Source: Thinopyrum elongatum (Eukaryota > Streptophyta > Magnoliopsida > Poales > Poaceae). Taken from it: a stretch of 64,000 bases of DNA. Location of the stretch: NCBI GenBank assembly GCA_011799875.1, contig CM022303.1:188456088-188520087 (forward strand). Reading direction: 5' to 3'. Under the pieces are notes generated by a model. It was not told the DNA's origin and did not search any database. It was given only the letters and a program-made list of their open reading frames with translations. The translations under genes and the position numbers were made by a program. Numbering within the stretch: the first letter of the stretch is position 1; every line of letters starts with the position of its first letter. Positions 35,130 to 47,822 of this stretch are shown here, piece after piece.

Positions 35130-38100
35130 TGTAACACCCCTGTGTAATAATCACTGTGACACTCTGCTAATCATGCCAAGTCATCCTCATTTGCAATGCT
35201 TAATCACAGTGGTTAACTCTTGCAATTCAAAATTCTCTTTGAAACTCAATTCAAATTCAACTGAAAAATAAAGTTGTTCAACAGTTGCTGCAAAAATGTT
35301 CATCTGCTAGCAAATATTCTAGAACATTTATTTGTTAAGGAATACAACATCACTCTTATGCAAATATGAACAGTAGCAATTAAAATAGAACAATTCCTGC
35401 ATAATTAAATGCCAAATCATTTTTGAAAAATCCAAATGATCTTCAAAGTTTCCCAAACTTTTTGTGGCAGTGCACAACATTCCATAGCATCCGTTTTGGC
35501 CAGGCACACATTTTTGTTAAGTCAATTGGTGGCTAATCTAATTTGCAAAAGCCTGCTAAAAAGGAAAATAGAAAAAGAAATAAAAGAAAAGAAGAAGGCC
35601 TCGACGCACTGGGCCTTAGTGCACAGGGGAAGGCCCAGCCCAGCCGGTCTCTCTCTCACTCCTCCCTCTCTCTCTCCTTCGCCGTGTCGAGCGCGCCATG
35701 GCCGGGCTCGCCTCCTCCGGCCGCTGGCCGCCACTTGCCAGCCACCGACAGCTGAGGAGGGGATAAGGGCGGCCTCGTCCACCTCCCCTGCACGCGCTTC
35801 CCCATTCGCTCCCTCTTCCCCTCTCGCGCGACCTCACTTCCTCCCCTTCCTCTGTTCCGAGCCCGCCGCCGCCGCTTGCGTGCTCAGCCATGGCGACAGC
35901 CACCGCTGGATCCCTCCGTCGAGTCCGTCGACCTCGCCGCAGACTGCCTCGTCCTCCTGCGCTGCTCGTTGGAGCCGGGGACATCTACCGCGGCGGATCT
36001 CCCTCGCCCCCTTTCGCCTCGGCCACCGGCGTCTCCAACCTCCCTCGGCAGCTACTAAGCTTTCACCGGCCTTCTTGCGCCGCTCGGTGAGCCCCCGCGC
36101 CGCTCTCCTCGTCTTTTCCACGCCGCTGAGCTCACTGTCGAAGCCCCCGCAAGTGCCCGAACGCACCGCAGCTCCGCTGGCCGCCGGAGCTACTCCGGTG
36201 ACCATTTGGTCACCCACGGGTGTCCAACTTGCTCACCGCGGCACGTTAGGCCTCGCTGGCCACTTAATTTGCGCGAAATCGATCTGCTGTGACTAGCTCA
36301 CCCGCGACCGAATCACACCGCCGCCACGGCTCGACGCCGGCGGCCCTGCCGGCTTTCCCTGCCTGCTCCGACCTCGCCACTCGACGCGCGGCGACCGTAG
36401 CTCTCGAACGCGACCAAGAACACACCGAACGAACCACTGTGATGATTTTCTGAGCTGCTCCGATGCTCGGCCGCCGTGAATGAGCCCGCCGGAGCTCCTC
36501 CGGCGACGCTGCCGACGTGGCCAGTGGTGGGACTCGCACAGGGTCACTGACGAGTGGGCCCCCTGACCTTTTTCACTTCGTTGACCACGGTCAACCCCAG
36601 TCACTGTTCATCGCTGTCGCTGACGTGTGGGCCCTCCTCTGTTAACTAGTTAATTAACCCAGTTTTAACTAAAACCTAATCTAACTAGTTAAATACTCAC
36701 TGACATAGGGCCCCACCAAGATAATTAACCCTATTAATTAGTTAGTTAGCCCACTGTCTATGACAGGTGGGTCCCGCAGATCAGGTTTGACCTGGACCAG
36801 CCGGTTTGACTGGATGACATCATGCTGATGCAGAGATGATGCAATAATCCTTTTCTGGTTATTTTCAGATTAGACTTAAAATTCCATAAATTGTTTAAAT
36901 CTTTAGAAATTCGTAGAAAAATAACCGTAGCTCGGATCGAAAAACTTTGTACATGAAAATTGATCAGAACGACGAGACGAAGTTGACTGTGCCGTCTATT
37001 TCCGTGACGGGATCCTCTACGGAGGTGAACGCACAACTTCAAGGCCGTTTCCAGTAGATGAATAGTGCACATATACAGGTTAATAAATCCAACTTAAATC
37101 CTAAAATAGCTAATATGAATTAGACATGCTTTTAGGCAACCCTGCACTGCATGTTAGCATAGCAAGCTCTTTGTTATTTTGTCTGCCTTGTATTTATCTG
37201 TTTCCTCCCCCTCTTCTCTCTCGATAGAGCCCGGTACCGACACAGCTCTGGAGGTCGATGACCCCTGACGACCTTGCCTTTGCCGCCGAGCAACCAGGCA
37301 AGCCCCCCCTTTGAGCATCCCTATATCGCCCATTCTATTCTCTCCTGCTTGCATTAGATTTTGCTACTGTTACTGTTATCCTATTTCTGCTGCATAGCCT
37401 GTTTATTGTAACCTGCTGTTGATACCTTCCTGTTCATCCTAAACTGTTTAGAATAGACTGGGTAGGAACCCATCAGTGACCCCCACTTGTCCCGACTGCC
37501 CCGCTGGATTCTCAGAAGACCCGATCAACGGGATCGAATACCAGGCCCCGACACCGCACCTCACTTCCCCCTTAGTTGCTCGACACTACTGGGTTACTAT
37601 CGAGTGCCGAGGGTGATACCTCGTCAGCACTTCTGATGATAACCTTGTAGGTTAGTTAATCGGTCGTGGTCAGCGAGGGTGATTCCTCCTACACCACCCC
37701 CGATAACGATGAAGTCGTGCAACACCTCAAGTGTGGACCTCGAGGGTGATTCCTCCTTCGTTCACCTTGACGATAACATCAGGTGGAATTCCATCGAGGG
37801 TGATTCCTCAGGGTTCCCCTTGGTGTTAGACACACGGTTACTATGGATACTGTGACTTTATAACTGATACTTGGAAAGGCGGTCGACCCTGAGGGATACC
37901 CGCGAATGATGGGAAGTTACTCGTGAGATATTTATGAGGCGCGGCCGGGCATTCTTAGCCCTTGCAGCAAGTCCTCGAGACGGGGCAACGGGGTCACATC
38001 GATCATGAGTCTTTGCTCGTTACCGCAAGCCCCTAGTCCTCTAACGATTTGGATATTTGATCCGAGCAGGCCTACGGCCTGATAGCACTAACCATCACGT

Positions 38101-39232
38101 GGGAATAGTTATGGGCACTCTGCATCGTAGCATCAGCCGAAAGCTCTGTCAGACGTTCAGTTCAGCATTGCGGCACCGTCGGATCGTGTCGGCCTTCCGA
38201 GGAGACGCTGGTATCCACCCTGCTCGCAACGACCCGGAGTGCACAGGGCGATGGCCCAAGACCCCTGAGCGCTTAGGAGGTAGACCGGCGGGGACCTCTC
38301 TGCTGAGCTCTAGGTAGGGTTGCGGTGTGTCGTTTGGCCGAGGCCGGGCATGACCCAGAAAAGTGTGTCCGGCCGGAGTTAAGCGAGCGTGGTGGGTAAG
38401 TTGGTGCACCCCTGCAGGGAAGAAAACATCTATCGATAGCCGGTCCTACGGTAAAGGACACTCGGAGTTGTATCCCGATCAATACAACTAGAACTTGTGA
38501 TGATAACTGGATATGATGGCTCCGGGATTGCTTTCTCATGGGGAGTCGAGGAAGTATCTCTGGGTGAGACTGTTGCTTGATACAAACACTACTACATCAT
38601 ATTATGCTAATCTGCACTCTTCTAATGCTGCAAGACCGATGAAGCTGCTGAAGATGCTAGCCTACGATAGGACTAGGTCTTTCTCTCTATTCTGGCATTT
38701 CTGCGGCCCAGTCCACATATACAGTCTTCCTTTGATAATGTTGCATATGTAGTGTAGATCCTTGCTTGCTGAGTACTTCGGAGTACTCACGGTTGCTTTG
38801 CTTTCTTTTTCTTCCCATATCAGTTTGTCGTGACCAGATGACGGAGCCCCTGAGACAGCTGCCCCGCCGACGACTACTTCTACCACCTCGAGGGTGGTTA
38901 CTTCTATGAGCTGGCCGACGACCAGGAGTAGGATTGGAGGGTCCCAGGCAGGAGGCCTGCGCCTTTTGATCGTAGTGTTTTATTTTGCCCCGCCTTTCTA
39001 AAGGCCTTTCTGTTTCTGTTTCATATCTATACTAAGATATCTGATGCTTCCGCTGACGCTTGTATGCGAGCTTATGTATTCGAGCCCTCGAGGCCCCTGG
39101 CTTGTAATATAAAGCTTGTATGACTTTATTTATGTTTTAGAGTTGTGTTGTGATATCTTGAAGTGAGTCCTTAGGCTTGATCATGTGCATTTGCGTGTAT
39201 GATTAGTGCACGATTAAGCCGGGGGCGTCACA
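35130..39232 (+). repeat. 3' LTR of outer gypsy element
   Basis: It begins TGTAACACCCCTGTGTAATA and ends GGGGGCGTCACA. It differs from the 5' copy by scattered substitutions and several small indels (for example around 36015, 36350 and 39010). Its 286-codon open frame is an extended version of one in the 5' LTR that is disrupted there, which argues against coding. It is followed by the TGTTC duplication. Confidence 0.95.
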
Positions 39233-39237
39233 TGTTC

Positions 39238-41482
39238 TTTGCTAAGTAAGCCGTGATAAACATAACATCTTGACTAACCAATATGGGCATCGCTAGAAAA
39301 AAATCATCCTCCATAAGTAGAGTACAATACGACCTTGACAATTCACACTGGTGCGATTATGGGTTTGGTTGGTGGTGCCTATGGTGGCGAGTGACACTGA
39401 TGTAGATGCAAAACTATAAACCTCTAGGATAAAAAAATCATCATCCAATAATTATATGGATTCATAAAGAATGATGAATTTGTGCCATTCCCTTCCCAGA
39501 GGTGTTGTTATCTGCTCTCTGCGATGAAATATCGGTATGTGCTTTGGTGGATGTACCCGCTCTATCCTATGTGGGATGTATCCGGCAAGGCAGCATACAG
39601 GCATCGCCCCTTTATGGAGACGTTGTTGTCTTACAGAGTTGTTCATTATCTATCTTTGTGTCATTTAGGTGGTTACTCAGGTTGTGGCCGATTTTCCTAC
39701 CAGTGCTAGCTATAATGTAGTTATGTGCGCCAACTAGTGTTTCAAATATGTGGGAACTACCTAGCGGGGGTTGCTAGTCAACTTAAAGCTCAAACCTGGA
39801 TGGGAGTGTGTGTGTGTGTGTGTGTGGTATGTTGCATTATGTTAAAGAGGGTTTTTATTGTCTTTATAGTGTTGTAGTGATTTAACAACAAATGACTTCC
39901 TAATTTCTTGCATGTTATCTCTTGTCTACTTATTGGTTCTCTACATGGTTCCTATGCAACGTGTGGAGGCATGGGAATCATTTGTCTTTGGGTGGAAGCA
40001 CTTGAATACAGTAGCTCGAGCTATATTCAACTGATTTGGTTAGTTTCCAGTAACAAATTTTGTGAGATGTGAGTTGTAAGTGTAACATATAATCCCTTTT
40101 ATTTCTATTTCATTTGTCTGTATGACTTTTCAAATACTTAGCAACAAAATGTCTTTCTACACCACCTGAATGCAGAGGCCGGGGGCTACCTTCCTTTCCG
40201 AAAAGGAAATGTTATGTGTAATACATGACATAATGCAATAATCTGGAAGTGATGCTACTTCTTTGTGTCTCATGTGAAGAGTTGTACCCTACCCTGCTAT
40301 AGTTGCTTATATGATAGTATAATTATTATTACTAGTTGTCAACCCGTGCGAATGCACGGGTTAGCATGTTTATTGTGGGGACACACATGAATTTCCACAT
40401 AAGCCATGAAATGGTTATGCATGTACCTATTTTTTAGGTAATCATATTAATGGACTTAGATCCACTTTAAAAGTATGGCATCAATTTTATAAAATTAGTG
40501 TATTAATTTATTCAACATCGGGGCATATTACTTTAAGCACTTAGCTTTAGAGTGTAAGTTTAAATATAAATCATGGATATAAAGAATGCTAACTTTGTTC
40601 GTTTGCCAAACAACTACTTTTGTTTTCTTGGTGTTAAAATTAACATATTACCCCTTACTCATCTTTCTCTTTATATCTCGTAGTTCTTTTGATCGACCTT
40701 AGTCATCTTTTAGTTCACCCTTTAGGTCGACTTGTTGCTCTCCATGATAGAGGCCCGTTCTAGAACTCTTTCGGAAACTCTTAGGCAGAGTTGATACTCA
40801 ACAATTAGCTTATGTTGTGATTTAAAATTCTTCTTTGTAGGATCTCCAATGCAATACAACGTATTTTAACTTTGAGAAAAAACAATGTATTTATTCTTAC
40901 ATCTGCAGTCCATGTTACTTTTCGTATATATTAGTGGTCAAATTTTAAAACATTCACCACATCATAAGCTCTCTCCTGATCATATATAGCTCAGCTTCAC
41001 GTTGTGAATGGTTTGTACTTTTCCTGGATTAGAGATATCTTCCTGTTGTTCAACATTGTTGACAATATGAGTAAGAAAGGAAAGCAAGCCAGGTACATAT
41101 TTCAATCTCCTTAAGCACCAAATATAAAAAATAAGGGTCATATATTAGGAACCAATATGCTATGCTGGTAGATCTGTATCAATCGTATCCTACTGATTTG
41201 TGCCAATAAAGAACTGAAAAACATATACTTAAATGTAATTGGTTGTGCAATTGTAGCTGATAGAGTATTCGTTACAGGTATTTTGGAGGCGTCAGCAAAT
41301 GGATTTTGGTCTTAAGTAGGAAAAAAATGATTACCAGCTTATCATACTTGATATTCAACCCTTATGATGCAATATTGCCATGTTAACAACCTTAGTTGAT
41401 GACTGCCGAAACACACAGAGATCTCTTCAAAAGAATAAGCTTATCAGTCCGAGAATAATATTACCATGTAATGAAGTTCATG
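39238..41482. other. AT-rich intergenic DNA with a (GT)n tract and small hairpin
   Basis: I see no gene. A GT dinucleotide tract lies at 39806-39826. A perfect 9-bp-arm hairpin (AACCCGTGC, loop GAAT, GCACGGGTT) lies at 40341-40362. CCCGTGC...GCACGGG hairpins are common at ends of short grass transposons, but I found no matching partner end here. Confidence 0.45.
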
Positions 41483-42090
41483 GCTAGGGGTGAAACCGGA
41501 TCGGATTCGGACGGATAATCCTTATACCATATCCTATTCCATATTTATTTTCGGATTCGGAAGCGGAACGGATGCGGATTCGAATACCGGATTATGCGGA
41601 TTCGAATAGCAGATTATGCGGATTCGGACACGGTACGGTAACGGAATGGCGTCAGATCGGAAACGGTCATTTACCATATTCATATACGAGGAAGATATAA
41701 ATGCTTCAAACTAAAAGTAAACACAAACAATGAGCAAATTTTAATACTTATACACGTTAAGAACACATAAAGCACTAGATGGTATTAAAATAAGCCAAAT
41801 AAATCACTAATAAACATATGTCTCGTCTCATAAGTAAAGATAATATTCATGTATTGCTATTTAATACTTACAAATTCACCCATAAATCGGATTCGGAAAT
41901 TAAAAGGTCGGATTATCCGGCATGAAATAACGGATTATCCTAATGCATCGTATATTAGCAATACCATATCCTATACCGTATCCTATCAATCGGACTCGGA
42001 TTCGGATCGGATTGTTGTCGGATGTGAAAAATCTCTTACCGTATCCTATAAAAACGGATTCGGACGGAAATTATCCTTACCACTTTTGTC
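41483..42090. mobile_element. hAT-like non-autonomous element, degenerate
   Basis: The region starts TAGGGGTGAAACCGGATCGG and holds many CGGATTCGGA/GGATTATCC motifs in both orientations around an AT-rich centre. The GGGGTGAAA start resembles ends of plant hAT elements. The right end (around ATCCTTACCACTTTTG) is poorly preserved and I found no 8-bp duplication. It encodes nothing recognisable. Confidence 0.45.
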
Positions 42091-42642
42091 TGTGGGGAAG
42101 CAGAGGCAGCTACCCTTTTGAGGATGCTTACAACTGATTCATTTTGTCTGTGAATGCTTTAAAACTAGGTAGGAAGTGCGGCTTGCCGCACCCGGCAGCG
42201 ATGCTGCCAGGTATAGTCATATCCAATCCGCTAATATAGTCGTAGGTGCATTGCAAATATAAAAAATAGTAATGATATTGGTTCAGTACAGTGTCATACA
42301 CCAAATCATTATCTATGAATAATGAGATTTAAGATGGGTTTTAGACGTGCATAACATATTGGATAGAATATATTGACAAATATGATGAACACAAGCATAA
42401 GCATCCTCAGAAAGAGAATTCTGGTTTATAATATTGGTAGTCACATGAAAATTTATCTGAAGAGCAGATGTGCTAAGTCAAAGAAGAAGAACAGTACAAA
42501 GGATACATTGAGCTTATAAAAGCATATGAAGGCAGACTATGTAGACATAACTCGACATCATCGATATAATAGTTCTTAAATTCAGATATAGATCGAATAT
42601 GTTCTCCTTATAGACACCAAGAGTAAATACATAGTACATGAC
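42091..42642. other. Intergenic interval with two small hairpins
   Basis: At 42176-42191 GTGCGG-CTTG-CCGCAC forms a perfect stem, followed by GGCAGCGATGCTGCC. This may be the terminus of a small transposon, but I could not pair it with another end. I see no gene. Confidence 0.4.
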
Positions 42643-42910
42643 TTAGTTGGCTCGTGATCTATTCTCATACGGTATAGTATACAAAAGATAGTACTCGGCA
42701 TACATAATGACCTTGATCGCCGTTGTGGTTGCCTTTGACTTAATCAAATGCCCGTAAAGAAGCAACCAAGACAAAGGCAGTGGCGGCGGCGGTATCCAAT
42801 CACCGGCAGAAAGGGAGGCCTCCACCAGCTGTGTTTCCCTTTTGGGTTGTCTCGATGCCATGGTCCTCAGTGGTCACTGCATAGTGGCATGAGCGGCGGC
42901 CTACAACCCT

Positions 42911-42991
42911 ACACAACCCTTCCAGCGATGGCAGCGGGGGAACCGGCGAGAGACACAGCGGCAACAACGAACCAAGACGATGGGAGGGGCG

Positions 42992-43066
<75 letters not shown>

Positions 43067-43350
43067 GACATGGTGGCGACCTGCAAGCATAATATTTCTC
43101 GTTAGTAAATATCATATAGCATTCTCAATAAATATCATATGGCATTCTGAGAGAACAAATGAAGAATCAAATAAGGAACAAAGCTAACCTTTTCATAGTT
43201 ATATGGATTCCAATATAGAATGGCCCACACAACCCTCCCGACGATGGCGAGGGGCGAGCCAGTGGGAGACACGGCGGTGACCAGCATGCCAAGTCAATGG
43301 GAGGAGGGGTAGTCAGAGAGAGAGAGACGTCAGACAGCGACCTGTACCAG
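42911..43350. repeat. Diverged tandem duplication (about 320-bp spacing)
   Basis: The GC-rich segment beginning ACACAACCCTTCCAGCGATG near 42911 recurs, diverged, near 43229 as ACACAACCCTCCCGACGATG. Both continue through a GAGACAC-GGCGG region, GGGAGG.GGGG.AGTCAGAGAG and a CGACCTG end. The first copy has a greatly expanded AG run. On the minus strand the copies resemble alternative exons, but no family is recognised. Confidence 0.7.
42995..43065. repeat. AG dinucleotide microsatellite, about 35 units
   Basis: An uninterrupted AG repeat of 71 bp lies inside the first copy of the duplicated segment. The second copy has only a short AG run near 43314-43326, so the expansion followed the duplication. 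Confidence 0.97.
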
Positions 43351-43444
43351 TTGATAAACACTGCAAATGTGTGTGTGCGCCTGATTAAATGAGATCCATA
43401 AGCATCATTCAGAATAAAAAAAATTGAAGGCAAATGTTTTGCCA

Positions 43445-46112
43445 CATATCTTTGACTATCTGACCAAAAAGAATAGTAAGCAGTGTATATGTGAACTTAA
43501 ACAATAGGACATAGCTGAAGAAAAACATGAGTTGCACCTGCCGGCCTTGTCCTCATATGTGGGCACATATTCTATCCCGCTCACCATAAGGAATGAGCAG
43601 AGACCATATAAGAAACTAAAAAGAATAGAGATAAATTGGTACCAAGCAACTAATAAAAAGTTCAGTTTTGAATAGAGATGGTTGGTTTGCAGGCAATGAA
43701 TAAAATAATTTATGTGATTGATATGTACCAGTTGACTATTTTGTGAGTTGTAACCTAAAAGTATATGACCAAACAAGAGAGTAGAGTAGAGCTAGCAGGG
43801 ACCTAAAAAGTCAGAAACTCTCTAGTCACATCACTCACGGCTGGCTTAGCTTATCTATCAATGCCACCCATTGAATTCACATGTCCAAACAGCACATCAT
43901 GATGTATGGTTGTTCAGGCCAGCCTGGGTTGACCGCGATCTAGTCATCCTTTCTTTCCGAAGCTAGGAATATGTATGTAGTTTAGTTAGTACCTTACTCT
44001 GACGCACTACCGAGGTTGTCACATGGCTCCACCCCCTCGTAGCCACTCAACACTATGTCCCAGAACACGATGTACTGAATACCGACTGCTGCAGGATTCA
44101 TCCTAGCACAAAGCTAGGTCAGAAATCATCACATATATGTATCACTTTAATGCAGCTGAAAAATTTAAAAATATATAGAAAAAGCATATATGGAGCATAG
44201 GACCCATATATGGAAAATTTTAATATCTCTGAAATCATCACATATATGTATCACTTTCGCATATACCCAGAGGTAATAAAGTTCACATTAAGTTGTCGCA
44301 GAGAGATGGATGATAGGTAGTCAAGTTGTTAAACACAAAACTATATAACACAGAAGAGTCAAGTTGAAATCTTTGATGCATGTTTTGAGTCCATCAGTTT
44401 TCCGTTAAGAAATCTTTAGATTTCTACAAAAGTATAAACAACAAAAGATGATGGCAGATGCTGAAGCAACTTGAGTGAAGTAGGGTGATGAATCCTCACC
44501 ACTTTTTAGTTGTCAAAACAAATGCACTTTAAGCATCTGGTGTTGAAATTTATAAATGGAAACCAATCTACCACTGCCTTTTTAAAATCATAGGATCTGC
44601 TCAGGGTAATAATCAGAGGCATCTATGTTCATGTCCCAAACCAAAAACATGTGCCTTTTAAAAATCATAGGACTGTTCAGGGTAATATGACTTTTAAGAC
44701 AATATCCAATACATCTAGATGTTTCCCAGATGAACGGGGCTTTGAATCGCCCATAGGAGAGGAAGCAGTAAATGCGTTCATGGGCCGAAGCTTATCTCTC
44801 ATTCTTATTAATTATTAGCAGACCAAACGTTATATCTCCAATTTCAGTAAAGCTGGCTGAAAGAAGAAATAGACATACACAGACTATTGGAGGTAGTCTT
44901 TAAAAGAATGTTAGAGGGAGTAAGCTGTACCAACACATGCTAACTTAATTGATTTTCAGAGATTTTAATTGAATCAATGTCGCCAATAATGGGATCCATT
45001 GACTTCAGAAAGACAGGAATGGAGCAATTGCAAAGCGCATGTACTTATAAGAACGGAAGTGACATTGACTGCAGTAGGTAATGATTATTGTCTTAAAGCG
45101 AAAATGACTGTAGAGATGTAGTTCTTCTAATTAAGAATAACAGCTATAGATACATAATTGCATATGTCGCGGCCATCTCTACATGACAAAAGAAATATCA
45201 ATACTAATGTTTTGCGATGTGGGGATATTAATAAAAACATGTATAGGAAGTAAGATTCAGAAAAAGGGAGTGGAGCAACAGGAAAAAGGGAGGTACAGTT
45301 TCAAGGCGGACCTTTAATTTTCAGAGTTGATGGGCTGGATATATAATTTTGGAGAGCCGGCGGATTGTACACCATGTAATCTTCAATTAGATATCATTGT
45401 TATTGGACGCAAAATAATTATTCTGCGAGAATGTTGCGACAGAAAATAAAGATATTCTTAGAAAGAATGCTCAAAGGTTTAGAATATGACATCAAATCTC
45501 ATGACTTGTAAACTTCAAAATTATATAGCAAATGAGTACATGAGGAAAGATAAATCATAAAATCAACATTTGAAAGCAACCATAGTAATATATCCTTGTG
45601 AAACGACTACTATTTCCACCCTTCTCTTTAGCCTACACATATGATTCAGGATGGCGACTCATTCAGCTAGTGCAAACTCCATAGTGCAATTTAGTTAGAT
45701 ATTTCCACTGCACAATAATTAGACAACACTGATACAATGCCAAAAGGAGCTTGAATTTTAACGCTACAATTATACTGCATAGATAACATATCTTCAGTCT
45801 ACCATGATTATCGCAGAACATCATGAAAGACGAGTTTACATGACAAACTACCCCATCGGTACATGGGAACTTACCTAAGATGTCCTGTACAATGATAACC
45901 AGCTATTAAGGCCAATCTCAAACTGTTGTGACAGCGAAAAGCAGAAATGATTGAAGTATATAAGCTTTATAATTGCACTGTAATAGAGAATTTTGCTGGC
46001 AGATGAGAACAATGAAATACGTTTACAAAAAGAAAATGCATCATGGGAAACTAAAATGTCTCCTCTCACAATTTCCAACCAAATAAGATACAAATAAAAA
46101 CAAAAAGATATG
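43445..46112. other. AT-rich interval with local duplications and a possible small exon
   Basis: There is no recognised gene. A 27-bp exact direct repeat (GAAATCATCACATATATGTA, continuing TCACTTT) lies at 44122-44148 and 44231-44257. A diverged repeat around ATCATAGGA..CTG.TCAGGGTAAT occurs near 44590 and 44660. A minus-strand 35-codon frame at 43994-44101 (VFWDIVLSGYEGVEP) follows an acceptor-like GCTTTGTGCTAG and could be a small exon. Confidence 0.35.
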
Positions 46113-46310
46113 TTACTTGGAGAAGATGTGGGTGGTGAACTTTGTTATAGGCATACTGAGACGGAGTGGAGGAGACGGCAACCATCGTGGTCGAAGAAGC
46201 AGGTCTGGCCGAGGAGAAGGACAAATAGGTTGCCGGCGGTTGCATGGCTTGCTGAATTGGGTGCCATACCTGTTGGTGCAAGGTCTCCTGCTGGAGAATT
46301 TAATAAACAT
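46113..46310 (-). other. Possible minus-strand exon, unrecognised
   Basis: This GC-richer block is preceded on the minus strand by an acceptor-like TTGATTACAG and followed by TCCAAGTAAC, which is donor-like. It reads in more than one frame as Arg/Pro/Ser-rich sequence with no recognised domain. With the exon-like blocks at 46.8-47.1 and 47.8-48.3 kb it could belong to a spliced, perhaps non-coding, transcript. Confidence 0.25.
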
Positions 46311-46826
46311 CTGTAATCAACATGACACAAAAGGCCAAAAAGGGTGATATTATTCATTGTTGTCGCCTTGCCATACCCAACCAATCAGTGCTAAATTATA
46401 ACAGGAATCATACTACATCCTATCTATTTTGAATTGTAATGCAAACAAAGGTTGTAGGAAACAAAACCAACAGGAGCAAAAGGAAGGAATAGTATAGGAC
46501 CGTATTAAAAAGTTCCATTTTTTAGTACCACAAAAGTGAACATCAAGAACTAAGTTAATTTAATTCCATCTAGTAAAAATATTTTCAGGTGAAAGACCCG
46601 AGCATTAAGCATAATATAAACACTAAACTATATGAACCATGCTAAAGATTCCGCTGCACAACCAGCAACCGTGTGGATGTGATTTTGACACCATGAATCG
46701 GAATAATCATGGGCCATAAATTCTAGAAATCACACCACACAAATATAAATTACCAAGAGAGAGGTAACACAACATTACTTCGGAAGTATTTCTGATCCTA
46801 GTGGAATATTACCAATCTAACTATCA

Positions 46827-47000
46827 TGGAAGTCAACAGCGGGTCCTGGAAGAACAGTTTTTTTGTATCGGAGAGAAGAGTAGTTAAAAGTACAGCGACT
46901 CTAGAACAAACATGTTACCTTCGATGGAAGTTAACAACAGGTCCTGGAAGAACAACCTTGAAGATTGCAGGAGGCAGATAAGAGTAGTTAAAAGTACACG
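46827..47000. repeat. Tandem duplication of an exon-like 70-77 bp segment
   Basis: Segments at 46827-46896 and 46924-47000 share GGTCCTGGAAGAACA and AGAGTAGTTAAAAGTACA with small differences between. On the minus strand the right copy shows a donor-like CGAAGGTAACATG. The right copy lies next to an exon-like block ending near 47126. Confidence 0.7.
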
Positions 47001-47219
47001 AGAGATGCCATGATAGACAAGGATGCGACGTCATGGTCCAGGTAGTAATAGGTGTAGGTGAAGTGGTGAACTCGGGTCTGGCCAGATCCTTCATCCCCGC
47101 CTGATCTGTACCCACCCTCAAGAACCTACAGATCAAGCAATCAGGAAAGCCACCTCAGATCGAGAGAGGAAAATCGATCCAACCGAATACCAAAAGGGGC
47201 AGGATTGATGGGGCGTACA

Positions 47220-47814
47220 TCAAGATGGCAACGGGGACGAAACCCATCGGGTTTTGCCTTCCCAAACCCATCCCCACGAGAAAATCGTAAACCCGTCCCC
47301 GTCCCCATCACCGTGCGCGGGGCTAGTTTTCCGCCCGTCCCCTAAACCCATCGGGTTTCGGGGAACCCACGGGGAACCCACGAGAAAATCAAAACATTTA
47401 AATAAACATAGTGGCAACAAAGAATAACATTTCAGCAGCAAAACAAGCACATTTCAGCAGCATAACTTGAGCAAATTTCAACAAAAAACAATAGTAGATG
47501 GTTCAACAGCTATATAGAGTGTATTTCAGCAGCATGATACCACATTTCAGCAACAAAGATGATCAGATTTCAGCAACAAAGATGATCAGATTTCAGCCAT
47601 ACATGGTTCAACAAGATGTGCTTGGTAGAAAAAATGTATTCTGCCGGGTTTCGGGTTCGGGGACTACTGAAACGGGTGCAAACCCACGAAACGTGTCGGG
47701 TTGTATAATGTGCCCAACAACAGCCCCGCGGGGATGAAAAGACGCCCATCCCCGTCCCCTAATAGGGTAAAAACCCACGGGGACGCGGGTTTCGGGGCCG
47801 CATTGCCATCTTGA
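47220..47814. mobile_element. Non-autonomous hAT element with perfect 8-bp target duplication
   Basis: A 595-bp element has inverted ends TCAAGATGGCAACGGGGAC and GCATTGCCATCTTGA. The duplication GGCGTACA lies at 47212-47219 and 47815-47822. Subterminal regions are rich in AACCCATCGGG/CCCGTCCCC-type motifs. The core contains repeated ATTTCAGCAACAAAGATGAT units near 47543-47590. It encodes no transposase. It sits in what would be an intron of the exon-like minus-strand series. Confidence 0.92.
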
Positions 47815-47822
47815 GGCGTACA

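Larger units (their letters stand above)
14318..39232 (+). mobile_element. Ty3/gypsy chromovirus (Tekay/Del-like), split by a nested element
   Basis: The element has TG...CA LTRs of 4093 bp (14318-18410) and 4103 bp (35130-39232) and target duplication TGTTC at 14313-14317 and 39233-39237. It also has an initiator-Met primer site and a polypurine tract. Removing the inner element and its duplicated ATTAT leaves about 13.2 kb. The order gag, protease, RT, RNase H, integrase and a C-terminal chromodomain-like region identifies a chromovirus, and the very long LTRs suggest the Tekay/Del lineage. Sampled LTR stretches differ by about 3%. The coding region has many stops and at least three frameshifts. 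Confidence 0.95.

Noticed and set aside
40341..40362. A rho-independent-type terminator or RNA gene at the CCCGTGC hairpin
   Set aside because: There is no gene upstream, and such hairpins are common parts of short grass transposons.
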